Of a DNA stretch of 64,000 bases, positions 1-11,255 are shown one piece after another (the first letter of the stretch is position 1; every line of letters begins with the position of its first letter). The position numbers were made by a program, and so were the translations under genes. This DNA comes from Entrophospora sp. SA101 (lineage: Eukaryota > Glomeromycota > Glomeromycetes > Entrophosporales > Entrophosporaceae): assembly GCA_958430865.1 (NCBI GenBank), contig CAUDNR010000613.1, positions 1,982-65,981 of the forward strand. The letters run 5' to 3'. The notes beneath the pieces were generated by a model. The model made no database searches. It saw only the letters and a program-made list of their open reading frames with translations, and was not told the DNA's origin.

Positions 1-285
1 AAAGTAAGAGGTTTCTTTTTGCATAGTCACCTTTGTGATATCGCGGGTTTTCAGAAAGACCACTTCAGCATTTTGATCATCGCGCTGATTGTCCAATTGC
101 AAATTCTATAATCAAACAACTTGTTGTTAAGGAACATCACTTTTGCACCTTCTTGCAGAATGACATGCTTTGGGAGGTTTATATAACGGTTGAAGTAAAA
201 ATCTTCACTTTTGATTCTGATCGAGGATGTTGTGGTGTTTGCTGAAGCTGAGATAAATGGACCAAAGCTCTCTTCACTAAAAAAT
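1..285 (-). pseudogene. PIF1-like DNA helicase fragment (C-terminal part, runs off the window)
   Basis: Reading the minus strand gives a stretch with the sense NLPKHVILQEGAKVMFLNN, followed by a CNWTI segment where intact relatives usually have CNGTIG. This resembles the motif region of PIF1-like helicases before the last helicase motif, a family heavily expanded in Rhizophagus and often carried by Helitrons. A frame change breaks the reading after the MIKMLKWSF segment, so the piece is probably a pseudogene or transposon relic. The reading frame continues past position 1, so the rest cannot be judged. The assignment rests on memory of the family pattern only. The fragment ends near 285, where sequence similarity to the family is lost. 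Confidence 0.45.
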
Positions 286-1210
286 AATTTATTACAAATC
301 AGCTAGTTAAATTTTTCTAATAATATAAACATAAGTGTAACGTTTATGTTTAATAATTTTTTTTGGCGTAAAAGTTAGAACTTTAATTTAGATTGATTGA
401 TTATAATAGTCGTAAAAAATTGACTGAATCAAAAAAAGTTGTTAATTCAAATTCTGGTGAAGCATTAATTAGTAAAAATCGCGTCCTTTAAATTTTTTAT
501 TATATGAATATATCAATTTTGCATGAAAACCAATCTCTGACAATATGCAGCTCTTTTATTGCTGATCCTTATTTAATTATTTTTTATTTTCTATTTTTTA
601 TTAGATGATGATGGGGCGGAAGAGTTGAAATGGAGTTTGTGTGGATGAGAAGACTCATCCATTAAGTATTATCATCATTTTTTATTATATACAAATCATT
701 TATATTTAACAACCACTTCCTTTCATTATTTTCATTGATTATATATATGCATCCATCGAGAAATATGAAGAGGCTTTTCACTTTTTAGCTACTTATTTCT
801 CAAACGGAATTTGTATATGCGATTTTATTATTATTCGCGTAGCAATTTTTTAATTTCACGGTTAAACTTGAAATATTTCTATATTGGTGTTATGAAAAAA
901 TGTGGGTTATTTATATTAATAAAATAGACTATTGCCTTGAACCAAAATAACAGGCAAATGGATTACGTTGCATTCTCAATTGTAAGTTTGTTAATCAAAA
1001 AAAAAAGTACCAACCAGTAATGATCTTTATCATTAAAATCAAACAAATCTCTGCTTGGGAATAATTTGCATGATCACGTGGAAAAGATACAGCTTTCCGC
1101 GTCACATCATCAATTTTTTGAGATGAAATTTCCAATCAAAAATGTTTTCTAGACTAGTGGTTGGTTACTGTCGAATTAATTAATTAATTATATATTTTTT
1201 TACTTTTTTT

Positions 1211-1260
<50 letters not shown>

Positions 1261-1313
1261 ATATTGATTTTTTTTTTTTTTTTTTTTTTTAAGTGAAATA
1301 ATTTAAAAATAGA
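286..1313. other. Non-coding AT-rich spacer with AT dinucleotide tract
   Basis: No convincing coding sequence is present. It contains long A and T runs, an (AT)n microsatellite at about 1217-1256, and a poly-T tract at about 1268-1290 just beyond the stop codon of the channel gene. Confidence 0.7.
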
Positions 1314-3427
1314 TTACAATATAGATGGAATCCGTTTGCTCAACACAAAAACTTTATCATCTTCTCTCAACCTCACATTATATTTAGGGCAAGTATATAC
1401 ATATTTAAAGTATTTGGTTTTACCATTTGGTGTGCTTAATTTATTAGTACGGTATAGGCCCAAAGGAATAGATTTTTTCTCACCCAATAAGAAATGAAAC
1501 AGTGATCCATATTGTGAACCTATGAATCTTGCGGGCACAGGAATTTGAAAAATGTGCGAATGAGCAGGTGCAGAACAAGTTGCACCTGAAGGGAGATGAA
1601 GTGGAGGAGCCCCAAAAAGTAATTGATTAATGATAACAACTAGATGTGGTTGATAAAACGATTGACATATTATGCTATCCAACATAGATAAAGAAAAACA
1701 AGTCCCTGCCATAAAAGCTGGTGAATTATGTGCTGTTTAAATAAATGTAATTTAGTATTTATACATATATAAAAAAATAATGAAAATTAAATAATGAAAA
1801 TTAAATAATAAAAATAATAGATAATTAATTACCTTGCATATTCTTGTCTATAACTGATGTGTCTTCTGATATAAAATTCATATTATTTGTATGTACAAAC
1901 TCCACAATCACATCAATGTCTCCCTCGTTAGACATTGCCTTAATGTTCAAGTAAACCAACATTGCTGGCGCGTCTTCAGTCTTTTCCCCATCCCTAATGG
2001 TTAATTTTTGGATAAGGGAATTAAATTGAAAGATTGGAAATTGGTCAATTAATTAAATTTAATAAATTCTTAAATTTTTTTAAAAAAAACCCCTCATTTA
2101 CTTTAAAATTCTAGTGGAATCAGTTAATATAACCTAGATATTTTAATAAAATATAAATAATGATTTAAAAAAAAAATTTTTTTTTTTAAAATTATTGTTA
2201 GCTTTAAAAGATGCTTAGCCAACTGAAATTATTAATGATACTCACAGCCTTATTTGCAAATCTGACTCTACCGAGTTCAAGGCCTTCTCGTGTCATTGGA
2301 TTTCCTTCAACAAAATATACTTGATCAAATTGACTTAAAATTTTCCATTGACTTTTTGTAGGTCTTACTGGCGAAAGAATCACAATTGGTTTAAACTTAT
2401 CCAAGTGTGATTTACGTAATGGGCTAACAAAACAATCCAAATTACGTGGGAAAGTTGCAGTTGAATAATCACACAAGAGGATATGTCCATTGATTGTATC
2501 CAATATTGGGTTCATGTGATCATTATCAAGAGAACTTGATGAAGAGGAAGAAGGATCTACACTGTGATTATGGTGGTGTTGCTTGTGATGTTGATGATGT
2601 TCAAGGTGATGATCTGTTGCAAAGGCAAGAGGAGTAGAAAGTGCACGTTGACGACGTGTATTAAAATCTGGTTTATAGGGATACTCGTGATATATTTTAT
2701 CAGAAGTTGTAGGAAGACCTAAATATGAACCACCACCATTATTTTTTAACGCGTTAGATGACAATAATGGATGTCTTTCTGAAAAAATTTGTTGTGACTC
2801 AAAAGATGAATCCTCATTGTTTCGAACATGCGAATTATGTCGTTCATAATTGGAAACACCTTCAGCCAGCGCGCCATCACAAGCAATTATAAATCCAACT
2901 TCGTCACCTTTTACAATATAATTTCCAGGATTAATTAAAACCATATAGTTCTTGGCATCTCCGTCACAATCGCCCTCTTCATGTGATGTATTATTTGATG
3001 ATCCAATTGGAAAATGTTGTTGAGGAATACCAATAGCAAATAGTACAACACCTAAACTTTCGTACAAACGACCTACGCATTCATTCGTTCATGGGTATAA
3101 TAAATTAACTGCTTTTTTTTTAATGGAAAATTTTAATGAAAAATTTACAATCTACTAACCAACAACAGCATGAAATGTAGAACCAGCAAAATAATTTGAT
3201 AGGGTTGTGGTGTAGATAGATTGAGAGATGCCTTCGATATAATCTTCAATATAGTCATTTTCCAAACGAGATGATGACTCTTTTTTAATATTTCTCAATT
3301 CGTGAGTTGATTCATAAGTGAACGTAGTTGTAAGACCATATAAAAGTGTTGAAAATCCAGGAGTTAAGCATGAGTGAGCAAGTATGGCAAGTTTTAACTC
3401 GTCTATACATAATATTAATTCAGGATC
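1314..3427 (-). CDS. BK-type (Slo1-like) calcium-activated potassium channel, C-terminal RCK portion; 5' part missing
   Basis: The exons read on the minus strand as the cytoplasmic gating ring of a Slo1/BK channel. The first visible exon (3427-3160) carries the end of RCK1, with CIDELKLAILAHSCLTPGFS matching the family's AELKLGFIAQSCLAPGFST, then GISQSIYTTTLSNYFAGSTF. The exon at 3072-2246 holds LINPGNYIVKGDEVGFIIACD, a His/Ser-rich linker, then RCK2 starting NGHILLCDYS and FVSPLRKSHLDKFKPIVILSP. Two more exons lie at about 2000-1833 and 1732-1314, the last with CQSFYQPHLVV and DKVFVLSKR close to the stop. The link between the second and third exons is uncertain. The membrane and pore part is absent: the intron upstream of 3427 runs straight into the inverted-repeat boundary at 3459. 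This is therefore a broken gene, or one separated from its 5' half by rearrangement or misassembly. The family identity is well supported; the calcium-sensing function is inferred. Confidence 0.8.
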
Positions 3428-3804
3428 TAAAACAAACAATATTCATTTATTTATTTGATTAAATATTTTAATTAAATATAATTGAAACTAAAGAGCTATA
3501 TAGAATAGATGAATAAATTTTAGGATTGTTCATATCCTAATAACTTTGTTAAAATCTATGCATAACTATTGGTTTACTATCAATTTACGCATTCATCACA
3601 TAGCGTATAATCCTGAATAATGCTTCAAGATATCAATAGAAACAAGGGCAACTGGTCCCGGACCAATTTTGAGTTAATGTTACACCTATATGCAACGCAT
3701 CAAACTCATCACAAGGATTAGGAACCATACTCGAATAAAATTTTCGAGAAATCTTAAAAAACAAAATGCAGATCTTTTTTTGTATCAGATTACATGTAAC
3801 AATA

Positions 3805-4425
3805 ATGTATTTATTTAAGATTTATAATTTGTATATATTTGACCGTCATTGCACTTGTATTTATTATCATGATTGGCATCAACACCGTAAATCTGGAATA
3901 GTAGTTGTAGGTGGTAGTGGTAATAATAGTAATGTGGTAATAATGAGGGATCGGGAGAATCAAATCCATCACCTGCATATCATATAAGCAATCTTTCCAC
4001 TGCATCACAAGTATGGTATCTGAGAGTAGGTTGATTAACCTTGATGAAGCCAAATTGGTTTATGGTGTTATTTATTCTTTAAGAAATTTTGTTAAGAAAC
4101 TTCTGGAAGGTGGATTGGAAAACAACAATAAATAATAATATAGTTACAATTATATTTTACAATTATTATAATGATAATGATCATCTTATATCCAATATTC
4201 ACATATTTTTTATGGTTATTAGTCAAAACGGATTTTTATCTTATTGTACATTATTTATGAAGCTCCAACAGGTCTAAAATTTGCGACAAATTTATGTGAA
4301 TTTTTATGTAAAATTTATTGTCAAAAATCCTTTATCTCCAGCTGAACATCCACAGGGTGAAGGTGTTAACAATTAATATTTTAAAGCTGCTGTTGATAAA
4401 TTAATTTACATTTAATTTTATTTTT
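3805..4425 (+). pseudogene. Bet5/TRAPPC1-like TRAPP complex subunit, frameshifted
   Basis: The first segment reads IYNLYIFDRHCTCIYYHDWH, nearly the signature N-terminus of TRAPPC1/Bet5, a longin-fold subunit of the TRAPP tether that activates Rab GTPases in ER-Golgi traffic. A low-complexity Asn/Gly loop follows. A different frame gives NLDEAKLVYGVIYSLRNFVKKL (family EAKLVYGVVLSLRNMVKKL), and a third frame gives IYEAPTGLKFATNLCEFLCK (family LYETLTGYKF). The tail near 4395 still reads FKAAVDKLI. At least three frame changes (near 3936, 4028 and 4130-4230) and stop codons separate these pieces. Introns could explain one gap but not all, so this is most likely a pseudogene. The same lesions occur in the inverted copy. 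Confidence 0.8.
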
Positions 4426-6148
4426 CATTTTTTTTTGTGCATTTCGAATTTAGATTCAGTTTTATTTTCTAATTCTTTAATAAAAAAAATGAAAAAGGTT
4501 TTATCATATTGCATTTCAATTATTTTATATAAATAACAAAACCAGACAAAGTGAACATAACATCACAAAAGAATTGCATTTGGTGACTAGCTATAGTAAC
4601 CCCAATAGACAGTATTTTATTTTCATTTCTTGCTCCATATTCCTCCATACAATTCATGCTATGCTAAGCTTAAAATCTTATTTTCATTTTGACCCTGACT
4701 TAATTGTTCTGGTTTTATCTAGGTTAATTTGATTTGATTTTCTTCAGCTATTATTTAGTCTGGCTGACATTTGGGCTTTTTTAGTTATTTCTATTTTGCT
4801 AGTTTCACTTTTGGGGTGGTTATCTTTTTCTTTCTCTAAGAAAGCTAATTGATTTTTCAGGTTAATCGCATCATTCTTTAATTGCTGATTGTTTGCTTGT
4901 TACCTCTTTCAGTTTTTTCATAATCATCCTCTAAATGTTTTATTTATTTTCTTATATTTTCCTTATCTTGTTTCAACTTTCATCTTTTTGTTGAATATCC
5001 TTGTTTCTTAGTTGATTGGTTTCTTCTAGAATTTCCTGTTTTTTTGCTCTTCATTTAAATTATTTTAATTATTTGGAGATATAGATGAAATAAGGTTTTT
5101 AAAAAGATCATTGATATTGAGTTTTGACCAGGGGGGGACAAAAATTTCCTTTTTACATGACAAATCCGAAAAATTCACAGATATCAATCACTTGGTCGCT
5201 GAACTGTGTAAATTCTTTTAAGACCTTTCTTTATACACAAAGTTTTTTGTTGCAAAGTTTATATCAATATTAACCTTCAAAATTGGCGTATTTAAGAATT
5301 ATTTTTTTATTTATAGTCCTTTAATCTTTTTTTTTTAGGTTAACTTTTAATCAATTATATTCATAGATGTTGTCCGAAACTACTTAATATTAATAGTAAT
5401 TAATTTTAATAGTTACGAAATTGTTTGTACTCTAAAATAAATCAAATGGCATGGTTATTTTATGTTCATAAAAAACATTAAAGCCGAAATGGTTGCCGTA
5501 ATTATTTTTTTCCATATACAAAAGCAATTTCGGCAAACAACATTTATCCAATCAAACAATACAAACCCCTCTCTAATTTTTCTTACCTTGACTTAGGTAA
5601 TATCTGTGATCAGTCAAAAATTTATAAAATTGCTTAACTAAATTCTGTAGATATTGTTCGGCATATAGATCCTTTCTGAAATGTTAGTTTAAATCGTTAA
5701 AAAAAAGCCTTAGGATACAGGATAATAGTGTAAGTTTATTATTAAAGATTAAATATGATTATACAATGAACATAAGATGATGGATGATATTGATTTCTAT
5801 TGTTACAATGACAACAACTACATTACTACTAATACTAAGAGAAGATTCTTGTGTTAATCCAAAGCTGAACTCTAACTTCTATTATCCTTATACAAATTTA
5901 TGCGGTACAGGTCTTGCATATTGTAGCCAGCGATCAGTAACGCGTTGTCATGCAATATAATGATGATATTATAATGTCAAAATAAATATAATAATAGTAC
6001 ATGTCAAAATAAATGAATAGATCCCATTAAAATATCGTTAAACGCATTAGATGTGAAGCTATAATTAGTGATATGAATATTAATGTTAAAATAAATATTG
6101 ATTTAAAAATTCATAATCAACTCATTAAAATAATTACCATTATTATTA
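4426..6148. repeat. Decayed repeat-derived DNA, including a coiled-coil relic
   Basis: A motif reading ACCAGACAAAGTGAACAT lies at about 4541-4558 and recurs elsewhere in the window. On the minus strand at about 4690-5060 the text is rich in Lys/Glu/Gln codons interrupted by stops, like the coiled-coil reading frame at 53.8-54.05 kb. This suggests a decayed copy of the same repeat family. The stretch at about 5890-6020 is related to 14270-14400. No intact gene is seen. Confidence 0.5.
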
Positions 6149-7254
6149 CAGTTCACTCTCTCTATAACGGTCCCCTCTATAACGGCCTCCATTCTATAAC
6201 GCACTGTAAATCAGAAACCAAATTTTTACTATATAAAAACCTTACTATATAACGGTTTTCTTAATTAAATTTCCTATAACGGCCAGCCTCTGAAAATTCT
6301 CTCATATGTTTTATATGTTGTCTATAACGGCCGACGATCATGATCTGAGGTAATCATTATCAATTAAGAAATTCAGTGTGTCACACTCAATTATTAATAA
6401 TTTGAACGCGCTTATTGTCAGTCACAATGCTCCCACTCATTCTATTTCTGAATCAACAAATTTAAACTAATGTAAGAATTTACTTCTTACCGCCAAACAC
6501 AACAAATTTTTACAACCATGTGATGCCGGGATAATTAACAGCTTCAAGATGAACTACAAAAAACTTTTCTTGCAAAAAAAAATAGTGATTATGAAGAAGA
6601 GAGAAATGGTCAAGAATATGAATAAATTTCAATTAAACATGCAATTAAATTTACAGCAAAAGCTTGGAAAAAAGTTACCAGTCAAACTATAGCTAACGGC
6701 TGAAAAAAAACTGAGATTTTACCTGATTATGATATTAATTCCAACGAAATTGAAAATATGTCATCAATTTTAAATTCATTGAATGTAAGAGAGCTCTTGC
6801 ACTCCCTAATCCTATATCCGCGTCTGAATACATTGAAATTGATGACTCTCATGTAAGTGATGAAATAAATCTAAATGACATAGTTACAATAATTAATCCA
6901 CCAGAGGAAAATGAAAGCCAGGAAGAAATAATCGAAGAACTTCCACCTGTTACAAATAAAGAAGCCTTGTCAACAATAAAAACAACATTAGAAATTTACA
7001 TTGACCAACAATCAGAATTAAATGAGGACGATTTTAAATTATTGGAAAATCTTAAAAGAAAAATTAAAAAAATGGATTTTAACTCACAACAACAATCCAC
7101 ACTATATAGCTTTTTTAACATTGAATAAGTATGCAAATATAAAATAAAATCTTTATATTGTATCACATTATAATTTATCACATGACTATGATCTGCAAAC
7201 TCTCTATAACGGCCTTTTCTTGCCAAATCAGGCGGGCCGTTATAGAGAGAACTC
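6149..7254 (+). mobile_element. pogo/Tigger-like DNA transposon remnant, copy 1
   Basis: The element starts CAGTTCACTCTCTCTATAACGG and ends in GGCCGTTATAGAGAGAACTC. TA dinucleotides flank both sides, as expected for Tc1/mariner-pogo insertion. Several further CTATAACGGCC motifs sit inside the ends. The interior carries broken transposase coding on the plus strand: SHNAPTHSI (ancestral DNAPTH of the DDE catalytic domain) at about 6421, LQPCDAGIINSFKMNYKKLF at about 6510, then AIKFTAKAWKKVTSQTI, all typical of Tigger/jerky transposases. Frameshifts and stops separate these parts, and the N-terminal DNA-binding region is missing, so the copy is inactive. The catalytic Asp has become His in this reading. 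The element could at most be mobilised by another copy. Confidence 0.85.
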
Positions 7255-9741
7255 TACGAACATATCATGTGATTTATGCCAATTTTTATTGGTTGATCAA
7301 ATGTAATATACATTAATTCGTCAAAAAATTTTTTTTTTCATAATTGTAATGATAAACTAGAAAGGATCGTTTTTTAATAATTCCCAGTATCCATTTCCAC
7401 CAGAACTTGTTGCTGGATGATCAATACTTTGGACATCTAAGTTATAAAGTTCATTTAGAAACAAAATTATCTAAAAGAACCGTAATTAGATGATTGGGAT
7501 GAAGCAGAATTACATACTAATAGAAAGAAATCAATAATTGTTAATTAAATTAAAAAAAAATTTTTTGAAATTTACTTTTTCTTTTTACTGTATTGTTATT
7601 ATTATCATTATTATTGCTAAGAGCTAGTATTTTAATTTTTTCTTTTTGGCTATATACAACATGAAATTTTGACAACCACTAAAATGTTGCATTATATGTT
7701 CGATTTTATCTACTATCGTTTTTAATTCATTGCTGTTTTCACCAAGTTTAATAATCTGTTACTAGAAACACTTTTTTGTTTTGTTTCAATGATGTAATCT
7801 TTCAAAGCTTTGACCATCAGAATAAAAGAATTATGGAATTAACTACTGAAAAATTCAATAATTGATAATAATTAAAAAGGTTGTAAAGGTAATTTTTTTA
7901 TTCATTATTAATATTAGGAAAAAAAAAAATAGAAACCACGGGATATGTACTTTTTTTAACACAGAATATAAAATAAAAAGGGCTCAAATAAGAGGCTTTT
8001 CCTGATAATGAAGTAGTATTATGACCCCGGTTACAACATCTGATAATCCGTTAATTATAGTAATAGTAAATAGGGTTAACGGCTTAATAACAATAACAAT
8101 AATATTAATATTATTATAGGACTTCACAAAGTAATGTTTTATCACCGCAGAAAATCATTGTTCCTCATATCGTATGTTCGTACGTACACACGTACATATG
8201 TAAAACTTCCTCGTACAGGTGTACGACCACAACGAAACTGTACGAACTCAATTGTACAAAGTACAGTAGTACATCGTACGTACGTACAAAGATTCTTTTC
8301 GTACAGCGAAATTCCACAACCCTGACTTAGAATACTATTCGGTTTATTAAAAGAGGAATGGTTTAATATTAATCTGGAAAGAATGAATAGATTAATAAAT
8401 AGTGTCACAAAGGGTGGATAAACAAAGGAAATCTGACAAGATATCGATTTTTTTTTTTAATGAAATACAATATTTTTTGGTGACTATGTTTTAGAGCAGT
8501 TTGGAATTGAATTGTTTTGTAAAATTTCAGAAACTAGATTTAAACATGAAATGCATTTTTTACTTGTACTACAAAGGTTGTTAGAACTCGCTATTGTGGC
8601 CAATTTTAATGATCAGCAAATGTCCTTATTATTATTATAATAGTAATAATAAAAATGAATGACAAGTGTATACTGAATTAAAATTAGACTTTTAGTACAG
8701 TGTCCAATTTATATATATAATTCAGTACAGTGCTGCCGACTTTCTATATACACTAGTTATGATCCCAAAATGTTCGCCCACCATATTTGGTAAGTAGGAT
8801 TTATTTGGCATTCAAGATGAAGCAGTAAAGGAACAGGTTAATTATGTTCTTGATAATGACGAAATTATAGAAAAGTATGATGGAATTAAGATCCAATATA
8901 GATGAGTTTCATTTGGTAGTACAACTTTGAACCTTGAAATCCTTTTTGTGCATTTGTATTACAACATTATCTTTTTCAAATAATAATAATATAAAATCCA
9001 TTATTTCTTCTTTTGTTAATTTGTATATGCGTTTATGTGGAATCTACAGTCGTCCAAGAGTGAACTATTTACTTTTGTATAGGAACAGAGAAAATTTTAC
9101 ATTTTTGAGAAAGCACGATTATGCAACTTTTATTGGTGAGTTTCTATCGTACCTTTTTTAATAAAAATTCCGCCAACAAATTATTGGCTAATTTGGCCAT
9201 GTAATACACTGTATGCATCTCAATATCATGTGACCGAGGGAATTATGCATCCTAAATTGTCAAACAATCAATAGCAAATCTATGATTAATTTTTTTAGGG
9301 TTCACAATTACTATCCTGGACATTAAAGTTCGAGCAAGGAAATTTATAATGAAGTTTCTTTAATTGTTTTAAAACAAATTGTTTATGTAATTAAGAATTT
9401 GAAATTAAAACCAGAGGAAAAAAAATTTATCCACGTGATTGTAATTAATTTATTTATAGACGTTATCATTTAGATGAAATACATAAAAGATAGAAACTTC
9501 TATTAGAAAAAAAGGATTACTAAATTAAAATTTTCATTATTTTCATTATTACAAAAACGACATCACATGTATAAATATTAATGCATCTTTCTTCATTATT
9601 AAGAAAAAAATAACATCGGATTATAAATTCAAACTCTATTTTGAAAAGTTCATTTTAGTGAATCAAAAACAATTGACAATTAAAAATATCATATAAACAC
9701 CTGGAACTTCTTTCTTCTTTCATTCGAATTTGAAAATAACA
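7255..9741. other. Intergenic region with GTAC-rich patch and a transposon scrap
   Basis: Mostly AT-rich with no intact gene. It includes the GTAC-dense patch at 8180-8304. At about 8730-8905 there is a CAGTGCTGCCGACTTTC-type end followed by a short reading, GIQDEAVKEQVNYVLDNDE, which may be a scrap of a repeated mobile-element protein. The sequence just upstream of 9742 is the 5' flank of the first kinase gene. Confidence 0.5.
8180..8304. repeat. Cluster of 13 GTAC palindromes in 125 bp
   Basis: Thirteen GTAC tetramers occur between 8180 and 8304, several overlapping as CGTACGTAC on both strands. This is far denser than chance in AT-rich DNA. It lies 1.4 kb upstream of the first kinase gene and about 0.9 kb downstream of the transposon. 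It could be a decayed microsatellite or a cluster of binding sites. No function can be shown. Confidence 0.6.
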
Positions 9742-11255
9742 ATGAAATTTAACGCAAAAACATTTATTAACCTTTTTAATCTTAAAAAAAAAAACAAAAG
9801 ATCCTCAAATGAAAAAAAATGGTTGGACAAAGCAATTAAACAGAAAAGAATTAATCTTAAAGATTACAGTATATTTTCTGATATTACTTATATCAATAAA
9901 GGTGCTTCGGGACAAATTTATAGAGCTAAATGGAACAATGTATATGTAGCATTGAAAGAAATTAAAGATGACAGTGATATGAAACGATTTGTTTACGAGG
10001 TATGACGTTTTTATATTTGTATTTGCAATTAATATTGTCACTTACTAAAATAATCTTTATTTTATCACGTGACTATTTTTAGTTTAGATCACATAAACGA
10101 GTTGATTATCACGACAATATTTTGAATATTCACGGGATAACGAAAGGTGATTTTTTCTTTGCATTTAAGAACCAATTGATAAAAAAATAATTAACAATGA
10201 ATTCTATTTTTTAAATTATAAAAATAGATCCCAACTCGGGCAATTATTTATTGGTTTTGCAATATGCAAACCACGGGACGCTCCAAGAATATTTGTCTGC
10301 GAATGCTGATAAATTGGATTGGGAAAACAAACTACGTTTGGCATATCAGCTTGCTAGTGGTATACAAACATTGCACCATGAAGGAATAATTCATCGAGAC
10401 TTGGTACTTTTTTAATGATTTCTTTCTTTAACAGTAGCATTAACGACATTATTAATATCATCGCTATTACTGCTATAAAGATTATTAATTAAAAAACATT
10501 TTTGTTTTCCTGTTTGTTTGTAGCACGCGGGAAATGTTCTTATAGTTAATGACAATATTAAAATTTCTGATTTTGGATTATCAAAATCCAGAGAACAAGT
10601 TTACGGGAACATGAGGTACACAGATCTCAGACGTATCAGGTACCCCAAAAATGAGAAATCGGACATCTTTAGTTTAGGAGTTTTGTTATGGCAAATCTCA
10701 AGTTGTAGGCCTCCATATGAATCAATTAAAAATTATGAGCATCTTTATCCGTACAATATAAGAGAAAATAAGGTCGATGGAACACCTGAGGAATACTTTG
10801 ACTTATACACCAGATGTTGGGATGCAGAACCAGATAATCGACCTGATATCAAATTTGTTGTTGAATGTCTTGAAGAACTAAGGAAACATTACACTGTACC
10901 AAATTCTAAAAAGAATTCTACGAATGAACACTTACAAAATGCTTCGATAGATCCTAACAATTATCTTGATTTGCACGAACTTATAAATAGACGAGATCTG
11001 CGTATGAAACAAATGATGGGTGGCACTAGTAAGAATGATAAATATATTAGTGACTATAACAACAACGGCAGTAATGACGTCACGGTTAATTCTTATAGTC
11101 AGCTTTACAATTCTAATAATGACAATGCTTACTATAATTCATCTTTACATTCTATTACAATGTTCATCCCGTCTCCTCCCAAATATAATAATAATAATAA
11201 CTTTGATTTTCTTCGGCATAACAGCAATGGCAATGATTATAATGATGCTGAATAA
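9742..11255 (+). CDS. Tyrosine-kinase-like protein kinase, tandem copy 1
   Basis: Four exons (9742-9999, 10083-10146, 10228-10403, 10524-11255) join in frame to a 409-residue protein. A start at TTG 9730 is ignored in favour of the ATG at 9742. The kinase domain has a glycine loop GASGQI (about 54-59), the ATP lysine in VALK (72), HRD at 163-165 followed by HAGN (Asn170), and DFG at 182-184. All key catalytic residues are therefore present. The C-lobe reads SDIFSLGVLLWQISS and LYTRCWDAEPDNRPD. It belongs to the greatly expanded TKL-like kinase set of glomeromycete fungi; its substrate is unknown. The tail after the domain is Asn/Ser-rich and short. It ends at 11255, and the sequence past the stop still resembles the tail of the second copy. 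Soluble; no Sel1 repeats are seen in frame. Confidence 0.88.

Larger units (their letters stand above)
3459..6477. repeat. Inverted repeat arm A1 (mirror of 22950-25968)
   Basis: This 3.0 kb block reappears in reverse complement at 22950-25968, with paired coordinates summing to 29427. No mismatch was seen in the stretches compared, including identical small reading frames at 3766-3987, 3811-4053 and 4089-4277. The outer end at 3459 falls in an intron of the channel gene. The inner end lies inside a transposon, where the copies begin to differ at 6478 (A against G). The block holds the Bet5 relic and a degenerate coiled-coil repeat. Confidence 0.9.

Noticed and set aside
1215..1292. (AT)n and poly-T tracts as a functional element
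   Set aside because: Common simple repeats in this type of genome, with nothing pointing to a role.
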